From Sphingopyxis sp. L1A2A (lineage in GTDB: Bacteria > Pseudomonadota > Alphaproteobacteria > Sphingomonadales > Sphingomonadaceae), in contig NZ_SCOT01000001.1 of NCBI RefSeq assembly GCF_005502465.1, positions 186,001 through 250,000 of the forward strand: DNA of 64,000 bases. The letters are read 5' to 3'. The position numbers were made by a program, and so were the translations under genes. Position 1 is the stretch's first letter, and every line of letters starts with the position of its first letter. The notes beneath the pieces were generated by a model that worked only from the letters and a program-made list of their open reading frames with translations, was not told where the DNA came from and made no database searches. Positions 25,267-34,993 of the stretch are shown piece by piece.

Positions 25267-26331
25267 GTGAACGCACCATCCGAACAAAGCTGGCCGATGG
25301 CCGCCGACCTGTATGGCGAGATGCAGTTGGAGGCGCATCCGCCGGCCAGGCGTCGCTGGCGCGACTATCTGCCCGGGGTGCTGGTTACCGGCATCGCGGC
25401 GCTCGCCGCGGCGTGGCTTGCCGACCATTATGCCGCGCCGCTGGTGTTGATGGGGCTGTTGATCGGCCTGGCGATGAGTTTTCTGTCGCAGGACCGGCGT
25501 ACCCACGCCGGGCTCGACCTGATGTCGCAGACCGCGCTGCGGATCGGGATTGTCCTGGTCGGGGCGCGGATTACCGCGGCGCAGCTGGTCGAGCTGGGGC
25601 CGCTGCCCTTTGCCCTGCTGGTGCTGATCATGCTCGCGGTGATCGTCGTCACCGTCGCCAGTGCGCGGCTGTTCGCGCAGGACCGCCACGCCGCGCTGCT
25701 CGCCGGCGGCGCGACCGCGATCTGCGGCGCGTCGGCGGCGCTCGCGCTCTATTCGCTGATCGGCGACAAGCGCGTTGACCAGGCGCGCTTCACGTTGACC
25801 CTGGTCGGCATCACCGTCGCCAGCGCCTTTGCCATGACGCTCTATCCGGTGCTCGCCGCCGAGCTCCAATTGACCGACGCGCAGGCGGGATTCCTGATCG
25901 GCGCATCGATCCATGACGTCGCGCAGGCGATCGGCGGCGGCTTTTCCTTTTCGCCTGCCGCGGGCGAGGTGGCGACGATCGTCAAGCTGACCCGTGTCGC
26001 GCTACTCGCGCCGATGCTGATGCTGGTGGCGCTGTGGCTGGGGCGCCGCGGCGAAAAGGATGGCGCGCGCAAGATCCCGCTCCGCCTGCCGTGGTTCATC
26101 CTTGGCTTTCTCGGCGTCGCCGCGCTCAATTCGCTCCTTGCCATCCCCCGCGCGGTTCAGGACGGTGCCGCGACGGGGGCGCAGGCGCTGTTGCTGCTCG
26201 CGATCGTTGCGACCGCAATGAAGGCGCGGCTGCACTTGCTGCTCGATCAGGGATGGCGCAGTTTCGCGCCGATCATCGTCGCGACGCTGACCAGCTTCCT
26301 GCTGTCGCTGGCGGCCGCGCTGAGCCTATGA
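25267..26331 (+). CDS. YeiH/UPF0324 family putative sulfate exporter
   Basis: A 354-residue inner-membrane protein with about ten hydrophobic segments. Family landmarks are LRIGIVLVGARITAAQLVEL, GGATAICGASAALAL and GASIHDVAQAIGGGF. It starts with GTG at 25267. The YeiH family is annotated as sulfate exporters because some members neighbour sulfonate-catabolism genes; transport substrate is not proven here. Its stop codon is the first half of a 16-base palindrome shared with the junction at 53966. Confidence 0.9.
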   Translation: MNAPSEQSWPMAADLYGEMQLEAHPPARRRWRDYLPGVLVTGIAALAAAWLADHYAAPLVLMGLLIGLAMSFLSQDRRTHAGLDLMSQTALRIGIVLVGARITAAQLVELGPLPFALLVLIMLAVIVVTVASARLFAQDRHAALLAGGATAICGASAALALYSLIGDKRVDQARFTLTLVGITVASAFAMTLYPVLAAELQLTDAQAGFLIGASIHDVAQAIGGGFSFSPAAGEVATIVKLTRVALLAPMLMLVALWLGRRGEKDGARKIPLRLPWFILGFLGVAALNSLLAIPRAVQDGAATGAQALLLLAIVATAMKARLHLLLDQGWRSFAPIIVATLTSFLLSLAAALSL

Positions 26332-26344
26332 CGCCGCGGCGTCA
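26329..26344. repeat. Perfect 16-bp palindrome TGACGCCGCGGCGTCA at a gene end
   Basis: The palindrome starts with the TGA stop of the transporter gene, which converges on the zinc-ribbon gene. The identical 16-mer occurs at 53966-53981, again at a convergent junction. It could fold as a short stem with a CGCG loop on either strand or bind a dimeric protein. Confidence 0.6.
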
Positions 26345-26363
26345 CACTATACTCTTGTAAGAT

Positions 26364-27122
26364 TTAGCTTTTTGGCAAAGCCCAGCTGACCGTCAGCTGG
26401 GTCGCGCGGCGCGGAATGTCGAGCTTTGCCTCGCTGAAATTGACCTTTTCATTCGGCGGCAGCATCCGCACCGGCGGCTTGATCGTCCAGCTATAGACGA
26501 TCGTGCCCTGCGCATCGCGCAGCTCGGCCAGAATCGGCGGCACCCGCTGTTCGCGATCGGTCGGGTTGATGATCACCCCCGATGCGGCGAAATAGATCGT
26601 GCCGTCGGCCAGCTCGCGATGGTCCTGATTGGGCGGCAATTCGATCACCAGGTCGGGTTCGGCGGCCATGCCCGGCAGCCCCAGTCCCTGCGCCCAACCC
26701 GGCAGACCAAAATAGGCGAGCCCGGCGGTTGCCATCACCATCAGCACCGCGGCGCTCGCCGCGATCAGCGTCCAGCGTTTCGCCGGATTGCGGCGCGGGC
26801 GCCGGAACGGCAGCGGCGCCTCTTCGGCGGCGGGTGCCGGGCGCGGCGCCGGGTCGGCGGCAAAGGCTTCGGGCGGCGGCGGCGCGGGGTCGGCAACGGG
26901 CGCCGCGCTGTCACCATAAGACGCCGCGGGCGCGGGCGCGGGCGCTGGCGACGGCGGATCGGCGGCTATCACGGGATCGGCGGGCGCGGCGCGATCGGGT
27001 GCAGCCGGTTCCTGAAACCAGCTGTGGCGACAATTGGCGCAGCGCACGGTGCGCCCGGTCGGTCCTATCGCCGTATCGGGTACGACATAACGGGTATGGC
27101 AGGACGGGCAGGCGAGGATCAT
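26364..27122 (-). CDS. MJ0042-type zinc-ribbon membrane protein
   Basis: A 252-residue protein. The first 40 residues form the zinc ribbon [20 protein letters not shown] followed by [12 protein letters not shown], with two CxxC pairs. A long Ala/Pro-rich linker follows, then one membrane segment ([20 protein letters not shown]), then a periplasmic domain of ~90 residues resembling DUF3426. I chose the ATG at 27122 because the zinc ribbon begins there. This protein type is common in proteobacteria, often near core cell-envelope genes; function unknown. It is divergent from ftsE. Confidence 0.9.
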   Translation of the reverse strand: MILACPSCHTRYVVPDTAIGPTGRTVRCANCRHSWFQEPAAPDRAAPADPVIAADPPSPAPAPAPAASYGDSAAPVADPAPPPPEAFAADPAPRPAPAAEEAPLPFRRPRRNPAKRWTLIAASAAVLMVMATAGLAYFGLPGWAQGLGLPGMAAEPDLVIELPPNQDHRELADGTIYFAASGVIINPTDREQRVPPILAELRDAQGTIVYSWTIKPPVRMLPPNEKVNFSEAKLDIPRRATQLTVSWALPKS

Positions 27123-27291
27123 GAGCCTCTCTAAACACGCTGATTCGCGGCGTTGCAAGCGCCGCGTCGCCGGGGGCCGTCCACTCCCCGCTTTACCTGA
27201 CCAGGCAGCCGTGTAACAGGCGGGGCATGAGCGCCGCCGCGCCCCTGTTCCATGCCCCGTCGCCCGCGCAAATCCGGGGGTGCGTGACGCC

Positions 27292-28023
27292 ATGACGGAT
27301 GCGCCCAGCCCGCGCCCCGGCGGCGCGATGGTCGAATTCGACGGCGTCGGCCTGCGCTATGGCCCCGACGCCGAGGTGCTCTGCGACATCAGCTTCAACC
27401 TGCAGCCGGGCAGCTTCTATTTCCTGACCGGCGCGTCGGGCGCGGGCAAGACGTCGCTGCTCAAGATGCTGTATCTGGCGCAGCGGCCGAGCCGCGGCAT
27501 CGTTCGCCTGTTCGGCGAAGATCTGGTCAATATGCCGCGCCAGCGGCTGCCCGGCTTTCGCCGCCGCATCGGCGTGGTGTTTCAGGATTTCCGCCTGATC
27601 CCGCATCTGTCGGCGCGCGACAATATCGCGCTGCCGCTGCGCATCGCCGGGGTCAGCGAAGAGGATCTGTCGGGGCCGGTCGGCGAAATGCTGAGCTGGA
27701 TCGGGCTGGGCGAGCGCGCCGACGCGCATCCGGCAACGCTGTCGGGCGGCGAACAGCAACGCGTCGCGATCGCGCGCGCGGTGATTGCGCGCCCGCAACT
27801 GCTCGTCGCCGACGAACCGACGGGCAACGTCGACCCCGAAATGGCGATGCGCCTGCTGGGCTTGTTCGAGGCGCTGAACCGTCTGGGCACCACCGTCGTC
27901 GTCGCGACCCACGACGTTCACCTGATCAGCCGGATCGAAAACGCCCAGATGATGCGACTGGAAAAGGGCCGCCTGTCCGATCCCACCGGCGCGCTGCGCT
28001 ATCCCCCGGCCAACCGGGCATGA
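27292..28023 (+). CDS. ftsE: Cell division ATP-binding protein FtsE
   Basis: A 243-residue ABC ATPase. Walker A is GASGAGKTS (about 47-55), the signature is [15 protein letters not shown], and Walker B is [14 protein letters not shown]. With FtsX it forms the inner-membrane complex that activates peptidoglycan hydrolases at the septum. The ATG at 27292 follows a G-rich site; GTG 27280 and Met at 27328 are alternatives. The C-terminus is longer than in E. coli (220 residues). ftsX follows after 10 bases. Confidence 0.95.
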   Translation: MTDAPSPRPGGAMVEFDGVGLRYGPDAEVLCDISFNLQPGSFYFLTGASGAGKTSLLKMLYLAQRPSRGIVRLFGEDLVNMPRQRLPGFRRRIGVVFQDFRLIPHLSARDNIALPLRIAGVSEEDLSGPVGEMLSWIGLGERADAHPATLSGGEQQRVAIARAVIARPQLLVADEPTGNVDPEMAMRLLGLFEALNRLGTTVVVATHDVHLISRIENAQMMRLEKGRLSDPTGALRYPPANRA

Positions 28024-28033
28024 CGGGGCGCCC

Positions 28034-28939
28034 ATGATCATCCCGCGCGTCCCCGCCCAGCATCGCCGCCTGCTGCCCGACCGGCGGCTGTCGGGGCCGA
28101 CGCCGTGGGTCATCGCGATATTGATGATGCTGACCCTGCTCGCCGCCGCCGCCGGGGTCGGGCTTGCGCGCTCGGCAAACGCGATCGGCAGCGCGATCGC
28201 CGGCCGGGTGACGGTCCAGATCGTCACCGCGAACCCCGTAACCCGCGCCGAACAAGCCGCGGCGCTGCGCCGCGCCGCCGCCGCCCAGCCCTTTGTCCTG
28301 TCGGCGCGCGCGGTCGACCGCGAGGAGCTGCAGGCGACGCTCGGTCAGTGGTTCGGCAGCGCCGACGGCGACGATCCGGTGCTGAACTCGCTGCCCCTCC
28401 CCGCGCTGGTCGACATTGATTTCGTCGGCGCGAATCGCAACCGCCAGATGCAGGAGCTGCGCGCGCTGGTCGCCGCCGAAGCGCCAGGGGCGCGGATCAT
28501 TCCGCACGCCGAATGGCTGGGGCCGGTGGCGCGGCTGATCGGTTCGCTTGCGTGGATCGCCGGCGGGCTCGTGCTGTTGATGACCCTCGCCAGCGCCGCG
28601 GTGGTGATCATGACCGCGCGTGCCGCGCTTGGCACCCATTTCGCGACGATCGAGATGCTCCACCTGATCGGCGCCACCGACCGCCAGATCACCCGGCTGT
28701 TCCAGCGCCGCATCGCGATCGACACCGCTTACGGTATCGCGCTCGGCAGCGTCGTCGCCGCGGCAATCCTGATGCTGGTCGGCTGGCAATGGGCGGGGAT
28801 CACCTCGGGGCTCGCCGCGACCGCCTCGCTGGGGCCGACCGGCTGGGCGCTCTTGCTGGCGCTGCCGCTATTGGCTATCGCGCTCGCAGCCCTGACGGCG
28901 CGCCAGACGTTGCTCGCCGCGCTCAAGAAGATTCTATGA
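28034..28939 (+). CDS. ftsX: Cell division protein FtsX
   Basis: A 301-residue permease. An N-terminal membrane segment (VIAILMMLTLLAAAAGVGLA) precedes a periplasmic domain, followed by three more segments in the C-terminal half (SLAWIAGGLVLLMTLASAAV and two later). The cytoplasmic loop FATIEMLHLIGATDRQITRL is the family hallmark that contacts FtsE. Its stop overlaps the start of the DUF218 gene, extending the operon. Confidence 0.93.
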   Translation: MIIPRVPAQHRRLLPDRRLSGPTPWVIAILMMLTLLAAAAGVGLARSANAIGSAIAGRVTVQIVTANPVTRAEQAAALRRAAAAQPFVLSARAVDREELQATLGQWFGSADGDDPVLNSLPLPALVDIDFVGANRNRQMQELRALVAAEAPGARIIPHAEWLGPVARLIGSLAWIAGGLVLLMTLASAAVVIMTARAALGTHFATIEMLHLIGATDRQITRLFQRRIAIDTAYGIALGSVVAAAILMLVGWQWAGITSGLAATASLGPTGWALLLALPLLAIALAALTARQTLLAALKKIL

Positions 28940-29466
28940 TCAAGCGCCTGATTTCCCTTCTCTTCCTGGCCTGGGTGCTCGGCTTTGCGTGGTTTGCGCT
29001 GCTGCCGCCGCTGCCTGCCGCGGCGCAAAAGACCGATGCCATCGTCGTGCTGACGGGCGGCCCGGGACGCATCGACCGCGCGCTCGAACGGCTCGAGGCG
29101 GGCGATGCCAAGCGACTGCTGATCAGCGGCGTCGCACGCGAGGTCAAACCGCGCGAGCTCGCCGCCGAATATAAACGCCCGCTGCGGCTGTTCGATTGCT
29201 GCATCGCGCTGGGGTTCGAGGCCGAGGATACGCGCTCGAACGCAACCGAGGTCGCGACCTGGGTTGCGCGGCGCAAGTATAAGACGGTGCGCCTTGTCAC
29301 CACCGACTGGCACATGCGCCGCGCCGAATATGAAATCGGCCGCGCCGTCGGCGACAAGGTGACGATCCTGCCCGACGCGGTGCGCAGCGAGCCCAATTTC
29401 GCGACCCTGTTCCGCGAATATCACAAATATCTGGCCGGATTGGCGGGCGGGCTGCTCGGCCTGTGA
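28936..29466 (+). CDS. YdcF/DUF218 family membrane-anchored protein
   Basis: A 176-residue protein with an N-terminal signal anchor (RLISLLFLAWVLGFAWFALL) and a DUF218 domain: DAIVVLTGGPGRIDRALERL, RLLISGV, SNATEVATWV and VTTDWHMRRAEYE. The family includes E. coli SanA, YdcF and ElyC, which influence envelope integrity. ATG 28936 overlaps the ftsX stop and the stop overlaps the plsC start, consistent with an envelope operon. Confidence 0.9.
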   Translation: MIKRLISLLFLAWVLGFAWFALLPPLPAAAQKTDAIVVLTGGPGRIDRALERLEAGDAKRLLISGVAREVKPRELAAEYKRPLRLFDCCIALGFEAEDTRSNATEVATWVARRKYKTVRLVTTDWHMRRAEYEIGRAVGDKVTILPDAVRSEPNFATLFREYHKYLAGLAGGLLGL

Positions 29467-30191
29467 GATACACCATCGCCCTGTTCCGTTCGATCCTGTT
29501 CTGGATCGCCTTTTTCGTGATGAGCGCCATCTCGTCGATCGGCGGGGTTGTCGCGCTGCCGATCTCGCACCGCGGCACGATCTTTTTCGTCCGCATCTGG
29601 GCGCAGGCGCATCGGCTGTTCTGCCGCTTCCTGCTCGGCCAGACAATCATCGTCGACGGCGAGATGCCCGACATCCCGGTGCTCTATGTCTTCAAGCATG
29701 AATCAGCGTTCGAGACGATCGAACAGCCGATGCTGTTCAAACACCCCGCGGTGTTCGCCAAGGAAGAATTATTCTCGATCCCCGTCTGGGGGCAGGCGGC
29801 GCGTTTTTACGGCCTGATCCCGGTCGATCGCGACGGCGGCGGCAAGGCGATGCGCGCGATGCTCGGCGCGGCAAAAGCGGCGCTTGCCGCGGGCCGTCCG
29901 CTGGTGCTGTTTGCCGAAGGGACGCGGGTCCCGCACGGGCAGGCGCCTGAATTGCGCCCGGGCTTTGCCGGCATGTACCGTCTGCTCGGGGTGCCGGTGA
30001 TCCCGGTGGCGGTGAACAGCGGCCTCGCCTTTCCGCCGCGCCGCTGGGTCAAATGGCCGGGCACGATTACCTACAAGATCGGCGAGACGATTCCCGCGGG
30101 GTTGCCGCGCGAAGAGGCCGAGGAGCGCGTGCGGGTTGCGATCAATGCGCTGAATCCGCCCGAGGCGTTGCTAGAAAACCCTGCCGCCTGA
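29463..30191 (+). CDS. plsC: 1-acyl-sn-glycerol-3-phosphate acyltransferase
   Basis: A 242-residue inner-membrane acyltransferase that makes phosphatidic acid from lysophosphatidic acid. An N-terminal membrane segment is followed by KHESAFET, the HX4D block with Glu84 in place of Asp and catalytic His79, and the phosphate-binding FAEGTRVPHG motif at about 150-159. It starts with GTG 29463 overlapping the DUF218 stop. The gene ends the ftsE operon. Confidence 0.9.
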   Translation: MRYTIALFRSILFWIAFFVMSAISSIGGVVALPISHRGTIFFVRIWAQAHRLFCRFLLGQTIIVDGEMPDIPVLYVFKHESAFETIEQPMLFKHPAVFAKEELFSIPVWGQAARFYGLIPVDRDGGGKAMRAMLGAAKAALAAGRPLVLFAEGTRVPHGQAPELRPGFAGMYRLLGVPVIPVAVNSGLAFPPRRWVKWPGTITYKIGETIPAGLPREEAEERVRVAINALNPPEALLENPAA

Positions 30192-30194
30192 AAC

Positions 30195-30273
30195 CCGTTC
30201 GTGTCGAGCGAAGTCGAGACATGCGAAAGCAAAGGCAGCGCCAGCGTATCTCGACTTCGCTCGATACGAACGG
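30195..30273. repeat. Inverted repeat with 27-bp arms between convergent genes
   Basis: Two 27-base arms (30195-30221 and 30247-30273) are reverse complements except at two positions, separated by 25 bases. The element sits between plsC and tyrC, which converge. A shortened copy of the left arm lies at 37485-37505. It may work as a two-way transcription terminator and belongs to a dispersed repeat family. Confidence 0.75.
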
Positions 30274-30296
30274 AAATCAGAGTGTCGGCGCTGCGC

Positions 30297-31205
30297 CTAA
30301 TGCTTCCGCCCGAAATCAGGCGCCGCATCATCCTGCCCCTCGGCAATGATCGACCGGCGGATCGCCCGGGTGCGGGTGAACCAATCCTCCAGCTTGTCGG
30401 CATCGCCGCGGCGGATCGCCTGCTGCAACACGGTCAGATCTTCGTTGAAGCGCTGCAAGGTGGCGAGCACCGCATCCTTGTTGGCCAGGAACACGTCGCG
30501 CCACATCACCGGGTCGCTTGCCGCAATGCGGGTGAAATCGCGAAAACCGCCCGCCGAATATTTGATCACCTCGCTCTCGGTGACCTCTTCCAGCTCGCTC
30601 GCGGTGCCGACGATCGTATAGGCGATTAGATGCGGCAAATGGCTGGTCACCGCCAGCACCATATCGTGGTGCGCGGCGTCCATGACGTCGACCTTGGCAC
30701 CCAGCGCCTCCCAAAAGGCGGTCAAGGCTGCGACCGCGTTGGCAGGCGCCGTGGCGTCGGGGGTGATAATGCACCAGCGCCCGTCGAACAGGCTGGCAAA
30801 GCCGGCTGCAGGTCCGCTGTTCTCGGTCCCCGCGACCGGATGCGCCGGGATGACGATATGGCCGGGCAAAGCCTTGGCGAGCGCATCGGCGACGCTCGCC
30901 TTCGACGATCCGACGTCGGAGATGATCGTGTCCGCGGCTAGCCCCGGCGCCATCGCCTGCGCCGCGGCGGCCATGCCGCCGACCGGCACCGCCAAAATGA
31001 CCAGATCGGCGGCGGCGACCGCGTCCGCGGCATCATCGTTCACCGCGTCGCACAGCCCCAGCGTCCGGGCGACGTCGCGCACCTCGCTGCTCATGTCATG
31101 GCCGGTGACCATCACATCGGGCAGCCGTTCCTTCACCGCGCGCGCGATCGACGATCCGATCAGGCCAAGGCCGATGATCGCCAGCCGTTCGACGCGCCGC
31201 GCCAT
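30297..31205 (-). CDS. tyrC: Prephenate/arogenate (cyclohexadienyl) dehydrogenase
   Basis: A 302-residue dehydrogenase of tyrosine biosynthesis. The NAD motif is LAIIGLGLIGSSIARAV. The substrate region has PAHPVAGTENSGP with the catalytic His, HDMVLAVTSHLPHLIAYTIV, and SAGGFRDFTRIAASDPVMWR. It oxidatively decarboxylates prephenate or arogenate in the cytoplasm. Start ATG 31205 lies 2 bases after the hisC-like stop. The hisC-tyrC order suggests the aminotransferase also serves aromatic amino acids. Confidence 0.93.
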   Translation of the reverse strand: MARRVERLAIIGLGLIGSSIARAVKERLPDVMVTGHDMSSEVRDVARTLGLCDAVNDDAADAVAAADLVILAVPVGGMAAAAQAMAPGLAADTIISDVGSSKASVADALAKALPGHIVIPAHPVAGTENSGPAAGFASLFDGRWCIITPDATAPANAVAALTAFWEALGAKVDVMDAAHHDMVLAVTSHLPHLIAYTIVGTASELEEVTESEVIKYSAGGFRDFTRIAASDPVMWRDVFLANKDAVLATLQRFNEDLTVLQQAIRRGDADKLEDWFTRTRAIRRSIIAEGQDDAAPDFGRKH

Positions 31206-31207
31206 AA

Positions 31208-32323
31208 TCAGCCGTTCAGCGCCGCGCGAATCGCCGCCGCCAGCCCGCGCGTTTCGTCCTCGGTGCCAATCGTCATCCGCAGCGCGCCCGGCAATCCCTG
31301 ACCCGGCAGCCAACGAACGATATAGCCCGCCTCCATCAGCCGGTTATACACCGTCTCGGCGCTCACATCGCCCTCGAACAACACGAGCAGGAAATTGCAC
31401 GCCGACTGCACGACGCGCAGGCCGTGATTGCCCAGACTTTCGATCTCCTGTGCCAGCCAGGCGCGCCATTTTGCATTATGCTCGCGGCTGGCCGTGACGA
31501 ACGCCTCATCACCGATCGCCGCGATCGCCGCCGCCTGCCCCGCGCGAGTAACGTTGAACGGCAGGCGGATGCGGTGCAGCGCCGAAATCACCTCGGCAGC
31601 GGCATAGCCCCAGCCGATGCGTTCGGCGGCGAGCCCGTGAATCTTGGAAAAGGTGCGGGTGATAAACACATTCGGCTGCGTCTTCGCCAGTTCGAGCCCG
31701 CCATCATCCTCGGCGTCGGTCAGATATTCCGAATAAGCCTGGTCGATCACGAACAGCACGTCCTTGGGCAACCCGGCATAGAGCCGCGCAACCTCGTCCC
31801 TCGACGCCAGCGTCCCGGTCGGGTTGTTCGGATTGGCAAGATAGACGACGCGCGTCCGCTCGGTCACCGCGGCGAGCAGCGTATCGACGTCGGTCGCATA
31901 ATCCTTGTCGTCGGCCTCGACCGGAACCGCGCCGACCCGCCGCGCTGCGATTTCGTACACCGCAAAACCATAGCGCACGTACAAAATCTCGTCGCCCACC
32001 CCGGCATAGGTGCCCGCCGCCAGATGCAGCAGCTCGTCCGACCCGTTGCCGCAGATGATCCGCGCCGGATCGAGCCCGAATTTCGCCGCAATCGCTGCGC
32101 GCAGCTCGACCGAACCGGGATCGGGATAGCGCGACAGCGCGTCGGGCGCCGCCTGCGCCGCAGCGAATGCCGCCCGCGCTTTCTCGCCAGTCCCCAGCGG
32201 GTTTTCGTTGGCGCTCAGCTTGATCAACGGACGGCCATCGGCCCCCGCCGATTTGCCGGGTACATAAGGAGCGATGCCGCTGATCCACGGCTTCGGGCTG
32301 AGCATTTGCGTCGCGTCGGTCAT
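31208..32323 (-). CDS. hisC: Histidinol-phosphate aminotransferase
   Basis: A 371-residue PLP-dependent class-I/II aminotransferase. Landmarks are [48 protein letters not shown], the PLP lysine in [14 protein letters not shown], and the C-terminal [11 protein letters not shown]. It converts imidazole-acetol phosphate to histidinol phosphate and in alphaproteobacteria often transaminates aromatic 2-oxoacids. I chose ATG 32323; the frame stays open upstream only as a shadow of the divergent metX. Confidence 0.93.
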   Translation of the reverse strand: MTDATQMLSPKPWISGIAPYVPGKSAGADGRPLIKLSANENPLGTGEKARAAFAAAQAAPDALSRYPDPGSVELRAAIAAKFGLDPARIICGNGSDELLHLAAGTYAGVGDEILYVRYGFAVYEIAARRVGAVPVEADDKDYATDVDTLLAAVTERTRVVYLANPNNPTGTLASRDEVARLYAGLPKDVLFVIDQAYSEYLTDAEDDGGLELAKTQPNVFITRTFSKIHGLAAERIGWGYAAAEVISALHRIRLPFNVTRAGQAAAIAAIGDEAFVTASREHNAKWRAWLAQEIESLGNHGLRVVQSACNFLLVLFEGDVSAETVYNRLMEAGYIVRWLPGQGLPGALRMTIGTEDETRGLAAAIRAALNG

Positions 32324-32363
32324 GCCGCGCCGTTTAACGCTTCGATAGCCCGAGTCCAGCACG

Positions 32364-32392
32364 TTGACAGGCTTCGCGCACCCGCTTAGCCC
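32364..32392 (+). promoter_or_regulatory. Candidate promoter for metX
   Basis: A perfect TTGACA at 32364-32369 lies 17 bases before a weak -10-like TAGCCC at 32387-32392. The metX ATG follows 10 bases later with no purine-rich ribosome site, so a very short or leaderless transcript is possible. No SAM-riboswitch-like structure was recognised in the 78-base spacer. Confidence 0.3.
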
Positions 32393-32401
32393 CGCCGCAC
32401 C

Positions 32402-33520
32402 ATGGCAACCCGCTTGCAACCCGTCCAACACAACCAGATCGAACTCAACCGGCCGCTTGCGCTCGACAGCGGCGCAGTCCTCGCGCGGCCGACGATCGCG
32501 TTCGAGACCTATGGCCCGATCAACGCGGCGCGCAGCAATGTCATCCTCATCTGTCACGCGCTGACGATGGATCAATATGTCGCCTCGACCCATCCGGTGA
32601 CCGGCAAGCCCGGCTGGTGGAGCAAGGTCGTGCGGCCCGGCGGTGTGATCGACACCGATCGCTATCACGTCATCTGCGCCAATGTGATCGGCAGCTGTCT
32701 GGGGTCGAGCGGCCCCGCCAGCGTCGATCCGGCAACCGGCAAACCCTTTGCCATGGCGTTCCCGGTGGTGACGATCGGCGACATGGTGCGCGCCCAGGCG
32801 ATGCTGCTCGACCAGCTCGGCATCGAACGGCTTCATGCCGTCATCGGCGGATCGATGGGCGGGATGCAGGCACTCGCCTGGGCCGCCCATTATCCCAGCC
32901 GCGTCGAACGCGCCCTCATCATCGCCTCGGCCGCACGCCATTCGGCGCAGAATATCGCGTTCCACGAAGTGGGCCGGCAGGCGATCATGGCCGACCCCGA
33001 TTGGCAGGGCGGCGACTATTATGCCAGCGGGCGGCTGCCGGTGAAGGGGCTCTCTGTCGCGCGCATGGCCGCGCACATCACCTATTTGTCCGAAGCCGGG
33101 CTGACCGAGAAATTCGGTCGCCAGCTGCAGGACCGCGAGGTCAAGACGTTCGGCTTTGACGCCGATTTCCAGATCGAATCCTATCTGCGCCATCAGGGGA
33201 TCAGCTTCGTCGACCGTTTCGACGCCAACTCCTACCTCTACATCACCCGCGCGATGGATTATTTCGATCTGGCCGATCCGCACGGCGGTCGCCTCGCCGA
33301 CGCATTCCGCCACTCGCCGGTGCGCTTCGGTCTCGTCAGCTTCGATTCGGACTGGCTGTATCCGACCGCCGAATCGCGGCGCATCGTTCAGGCACTGCAC
33401 GGCGCCGGGGCGCAGGCGAGCTTCGTCGAACTGTCGAGCCCGTTCGGCCACGACGCATTCCTGCTCGATTCGCCCGAGATGTGGCGCCTGATGGCGGGTT
33501 TTATCGAGGCGGGGCTGTGA
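32402..33520 (+). CDS. metX: Homoserine O-acetyltransferase
   Basis: A 372-residue alpha/beta hydrolase-fold acyltransferase that activates homoserine for methionine synthesis. The nucleophile elbow is [13 protein letters not shown] (Ser151). The charge-relay Asp is in [10 protein letters not shown] and the His in FGHDAFLL. Early family motifs [16 protein letters not shown] and [14 protein letters not shown] are present. It is coupled to metW by a GTGA overlap, the usual proteobacterial pair. Confidence 0.96.
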   Translation: MATRLQPVQHNQIELNRPLALDSGAVLARPTIAFETYGPINAARSNVILICHALTMDQYVASTHPVTGKPGWWSKVVRPGGVIDTDRYHVICANVIGSCLGSSGPASVDPATGKPFAMAFPVVTIGDMVRAQAMLLDQLGIERLHAVIGGSMGGMQALAWAAHYPSRVERALIIASAARHSAQNIAFHEVGRQAIMADPDWQGGDYYASGRLPVKGLSVARMAAHITYLSEAGLTEKFGRQLQDREVKTFGFDADFQIESYLRHQGISFVDRFDANSYLYITRAMDYFDLADPHGGRLADAFRHSPVRFGLVSFDSDWLYPTAESRRIVQALHGAGAQASFVELSSPFGHDAFLLDSPEMWRLMAGFIEAGL

Positions 33521-34116
33521 AGAGCGCGCCGACCCTTCGTCCCGACCTCGCCCTGATTGCGGCGCAGGTTCCCACCGGCGCGCGGGTCCTCGATGTTGGT
33601 TGCGGCGATGGCACGCTGATGGCGGCGCTGCGCGATACCAAGGCGACCGACGTCCGCGGACTCGAGATCGACCCCGCCAATGTCTCGGCCGCGATGGAAT
33701 TGGGCCTCGCGGTGGTGCAGGGCGACGCCGACCGCGACCTTGCCGATTATCCCGATGACAGTTTCGACATCGCCATATTGTCGCAAACGCTGCAAACCTC
33801 GCACCGGCCCGACCGCATCATCGACCAATTGCTGCGGATTGCGCCGCGCGCCTTTGTCAGCTTTCCCAATTTCGCGCACTGGCGCGTCCGGCTGGACCTC
33901 TTGTGGGGCGGGCGGATGCCGGTGACCCGCCTGCTGCCCGTCGCCTGGTACGAAACCCCCAACATCCACCATGTCACGGTCAGCGATTTTCGCGACCTGC
34001 TGCGCGGCAAGGGGATCGGGGTCGAGGCGGCCTGGTATCTGTCGGGCGACAAACCGACGAGCGCCGCCGCCGCGACCTGGCGCGCCGAACATGCGATTTT
34101 TTTAATTTCGCGCTGA
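33517..34116 (+). CDS. metW: Methionine biosynthesis protein MetW
   Basis: A 199-residue class-I methyltransferase-fold protein: [18 protein letters not shown] binds SAM, followed by [29 protein letters not shown] and [20 protein letters not shown]. MetW is required for full homoserine acyltransferase activity in proteobacteria and forms a complex with MetX. It starts with GTG 33517 overlapping the metX stop. Confidence 0.95.
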   Translation: MKSAPTLRPDLALIAAQVPTGARVLDVGCGDGTLMAALRDTKATDVRGLEIDPANVSAAMELGLAVVQGDADRDLADYPDDSFDIAILSQTLQTSHRPDRIIDQLLRIAPRAFVSFPNFAHWRVRLDLLWGGRMPVTRLLPVAWYETPNIHHVTVSDFRDLLRGKGIGVEAAWYLSGDKPTSAAAATWRAEHAIFLISR

Positions 34117-34123
34117 TATTCGC

Positions 34124-34145
34124 CGCCCCCGCCTTTGCGGGGGCG
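34124..34145. terminator. GC-rich hairpin between convergent metW and tetR
   Basis: A perfect 9-bp stem (CGCCCCCGC with GCGGGGGCG) closes a CTTT loop, 8 bases after the metW stop and 8 bases before the convergent TetR gene end. There is no strong T run, so it is either a two-way hairpin terminator or an mRNA stabiliser. Confidence 0.6.
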
Positions 34146-34153
34146 ACGGTGAT

Positions 34154-34789
34154 TCAATCCCGCTTCATCAACCCGTTCGCGACAAAATCATTCGCGATCC
34201 GCGCAATTTCCGAAATATCGGCATCTTCGTCCCACAGGCCGTAGCGCATGCCCAGAAACACGTTCATTCCGCCGATCGCCCAGGCGTGGATCTCACCGAC
34301 ATCGGCGCGAATCTCGCCGCGCGCCGCGCCTGCCTCCAACCGCTGCCGCACGCGCGCCACCGTCGTTTCATAATGCCGACGATAGCTCGCATAATCGACG
34401 AACTCGGCCTCATCGATGATCCGGTAGATTTCCTTATGCTCGCGCACAAAGCCGAGGAAGGATTCAAGCCCGATGCGTTCGGCGCTAATCTCGTCGGGCG
34501 CCGCCTGAACCAGCGGCGTGACATGATCGCGCAACTGTTCGCTCATATAGCGGACGAGTGCCTGGAATATCTCATCCTTCGAATCGAAATAGGTGTAGAA
34601 ACTGCCGAGCGCGGTCCCGGCGCGGCGGGTGATGCCGCTGATCGACGCTTCGTGAAAGCCGCGCTCGCCAAATTCGACTGCCGCCGCGTCGAGCAGCTTG
34701 CGCAAGGTGCGGCGCCCGCGATCGGTGCGCGGCGTCTTGTCTCGCGCTTCGCCCGCGGTGTCCGGTGCTGCGTTCTGCGGCTGATCCAT
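34154..34789 (-). CDS. TetR/AcrR family transcriptional regulator
   Basis: A 211-residue repressor type. The N-terminal helix-turn-helix region reads RRTLRKLLDAAAVEFGERGF, then ASISGITRRAGTALGSFYTY and FDSKDEIFQAL. The rest is an all-helical ligand-binding domain. I chose ATG 34789, behind GGAGGGGAG at a rather long distance. It is divergent from the TonB-dependent receptor, and a perfect palindrome lies in the shared promoter region, so it probably controls the receptor and itself. Confidence 0.92.
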   Translation of the reverse strand: MDQPQNAAPDTAGEARDKTPRTDRGRRTLRKLLDAAAVEFGERGFHEASISGITRRAGTALGSFYTYFDSKDEIFQALVRYMSEQLRDHVTPLVQAAPDEISAERIGLESFLGFVREHKEIYRIIDEAEFVDYASYRRHYETTVARVRQRLEAGAARGEIRADVGEIHAWAIGGMNVFLGMRYGLWDEDADISEIARIANDFVANGLMKRD

Positions 34790-34876
34790 GACTATTTTCC
34801 GTCTCCCCTCCGCCCGCTCTCGCTGCATCGTGGCTTTTTCGCACCACTGGCAAGCAAAAAACGACGAAGTCATATT

Positions 34877-34892
34877 CCAAGTTGAAACTTGG
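34877..34892. promoter_or_regulatory. Palindromic operator candidate for the TetR regulator
   Basis: CCAAGTT-GA-AACTTGG is a perfect dyad with 7-base arms and a 2-base centre, lying between the divergent regulator and receptor genes. A second dyad, TGAAAC-N9-GTTTCA (34883-34903), overlaps it. Both cover the likely receptor promoter (TTGAAA at 34882), which fits repression by steric block. Confidence 0.6.
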
Positions 34893-34910
34893 TTCATGTT
34901 TCATTATTGG
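34882..34910 (+). promoter_or_regulatory. Candidate promoter of the TonB-dependent receptor
   Basis: TTGAAA at 34882-34887 is followed after 17 bases by TATTGG (34905-34910). The -10 match is poor. The element lies about 85 bases before the receptor ATG and overlaps the palindromes assigned to the TetR regulator. Confidence 0.3.
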
Positions 34911-34993
34911 GTGCATCGCGGCTTGGCAAGCACCGAGCCCAAGAAAAACGAAAAGGGTGGCCCCGCGCCGCCCCTCACATGGGAGAGTCCTAC

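Noticed and set aside
32324..32401. Possible SAM riboswitch before metX
   Set aside because: The 78-base spacer shows no recognisable SAM-II or SAM/SAH core and leaves little room after the TTGACA promoter element.
32324..33451. A ~375-residue in-frame upstream extension of hisC
   Set aside because: It lies antisense to metX, and HisC homologues begin at the ATG at 32323.
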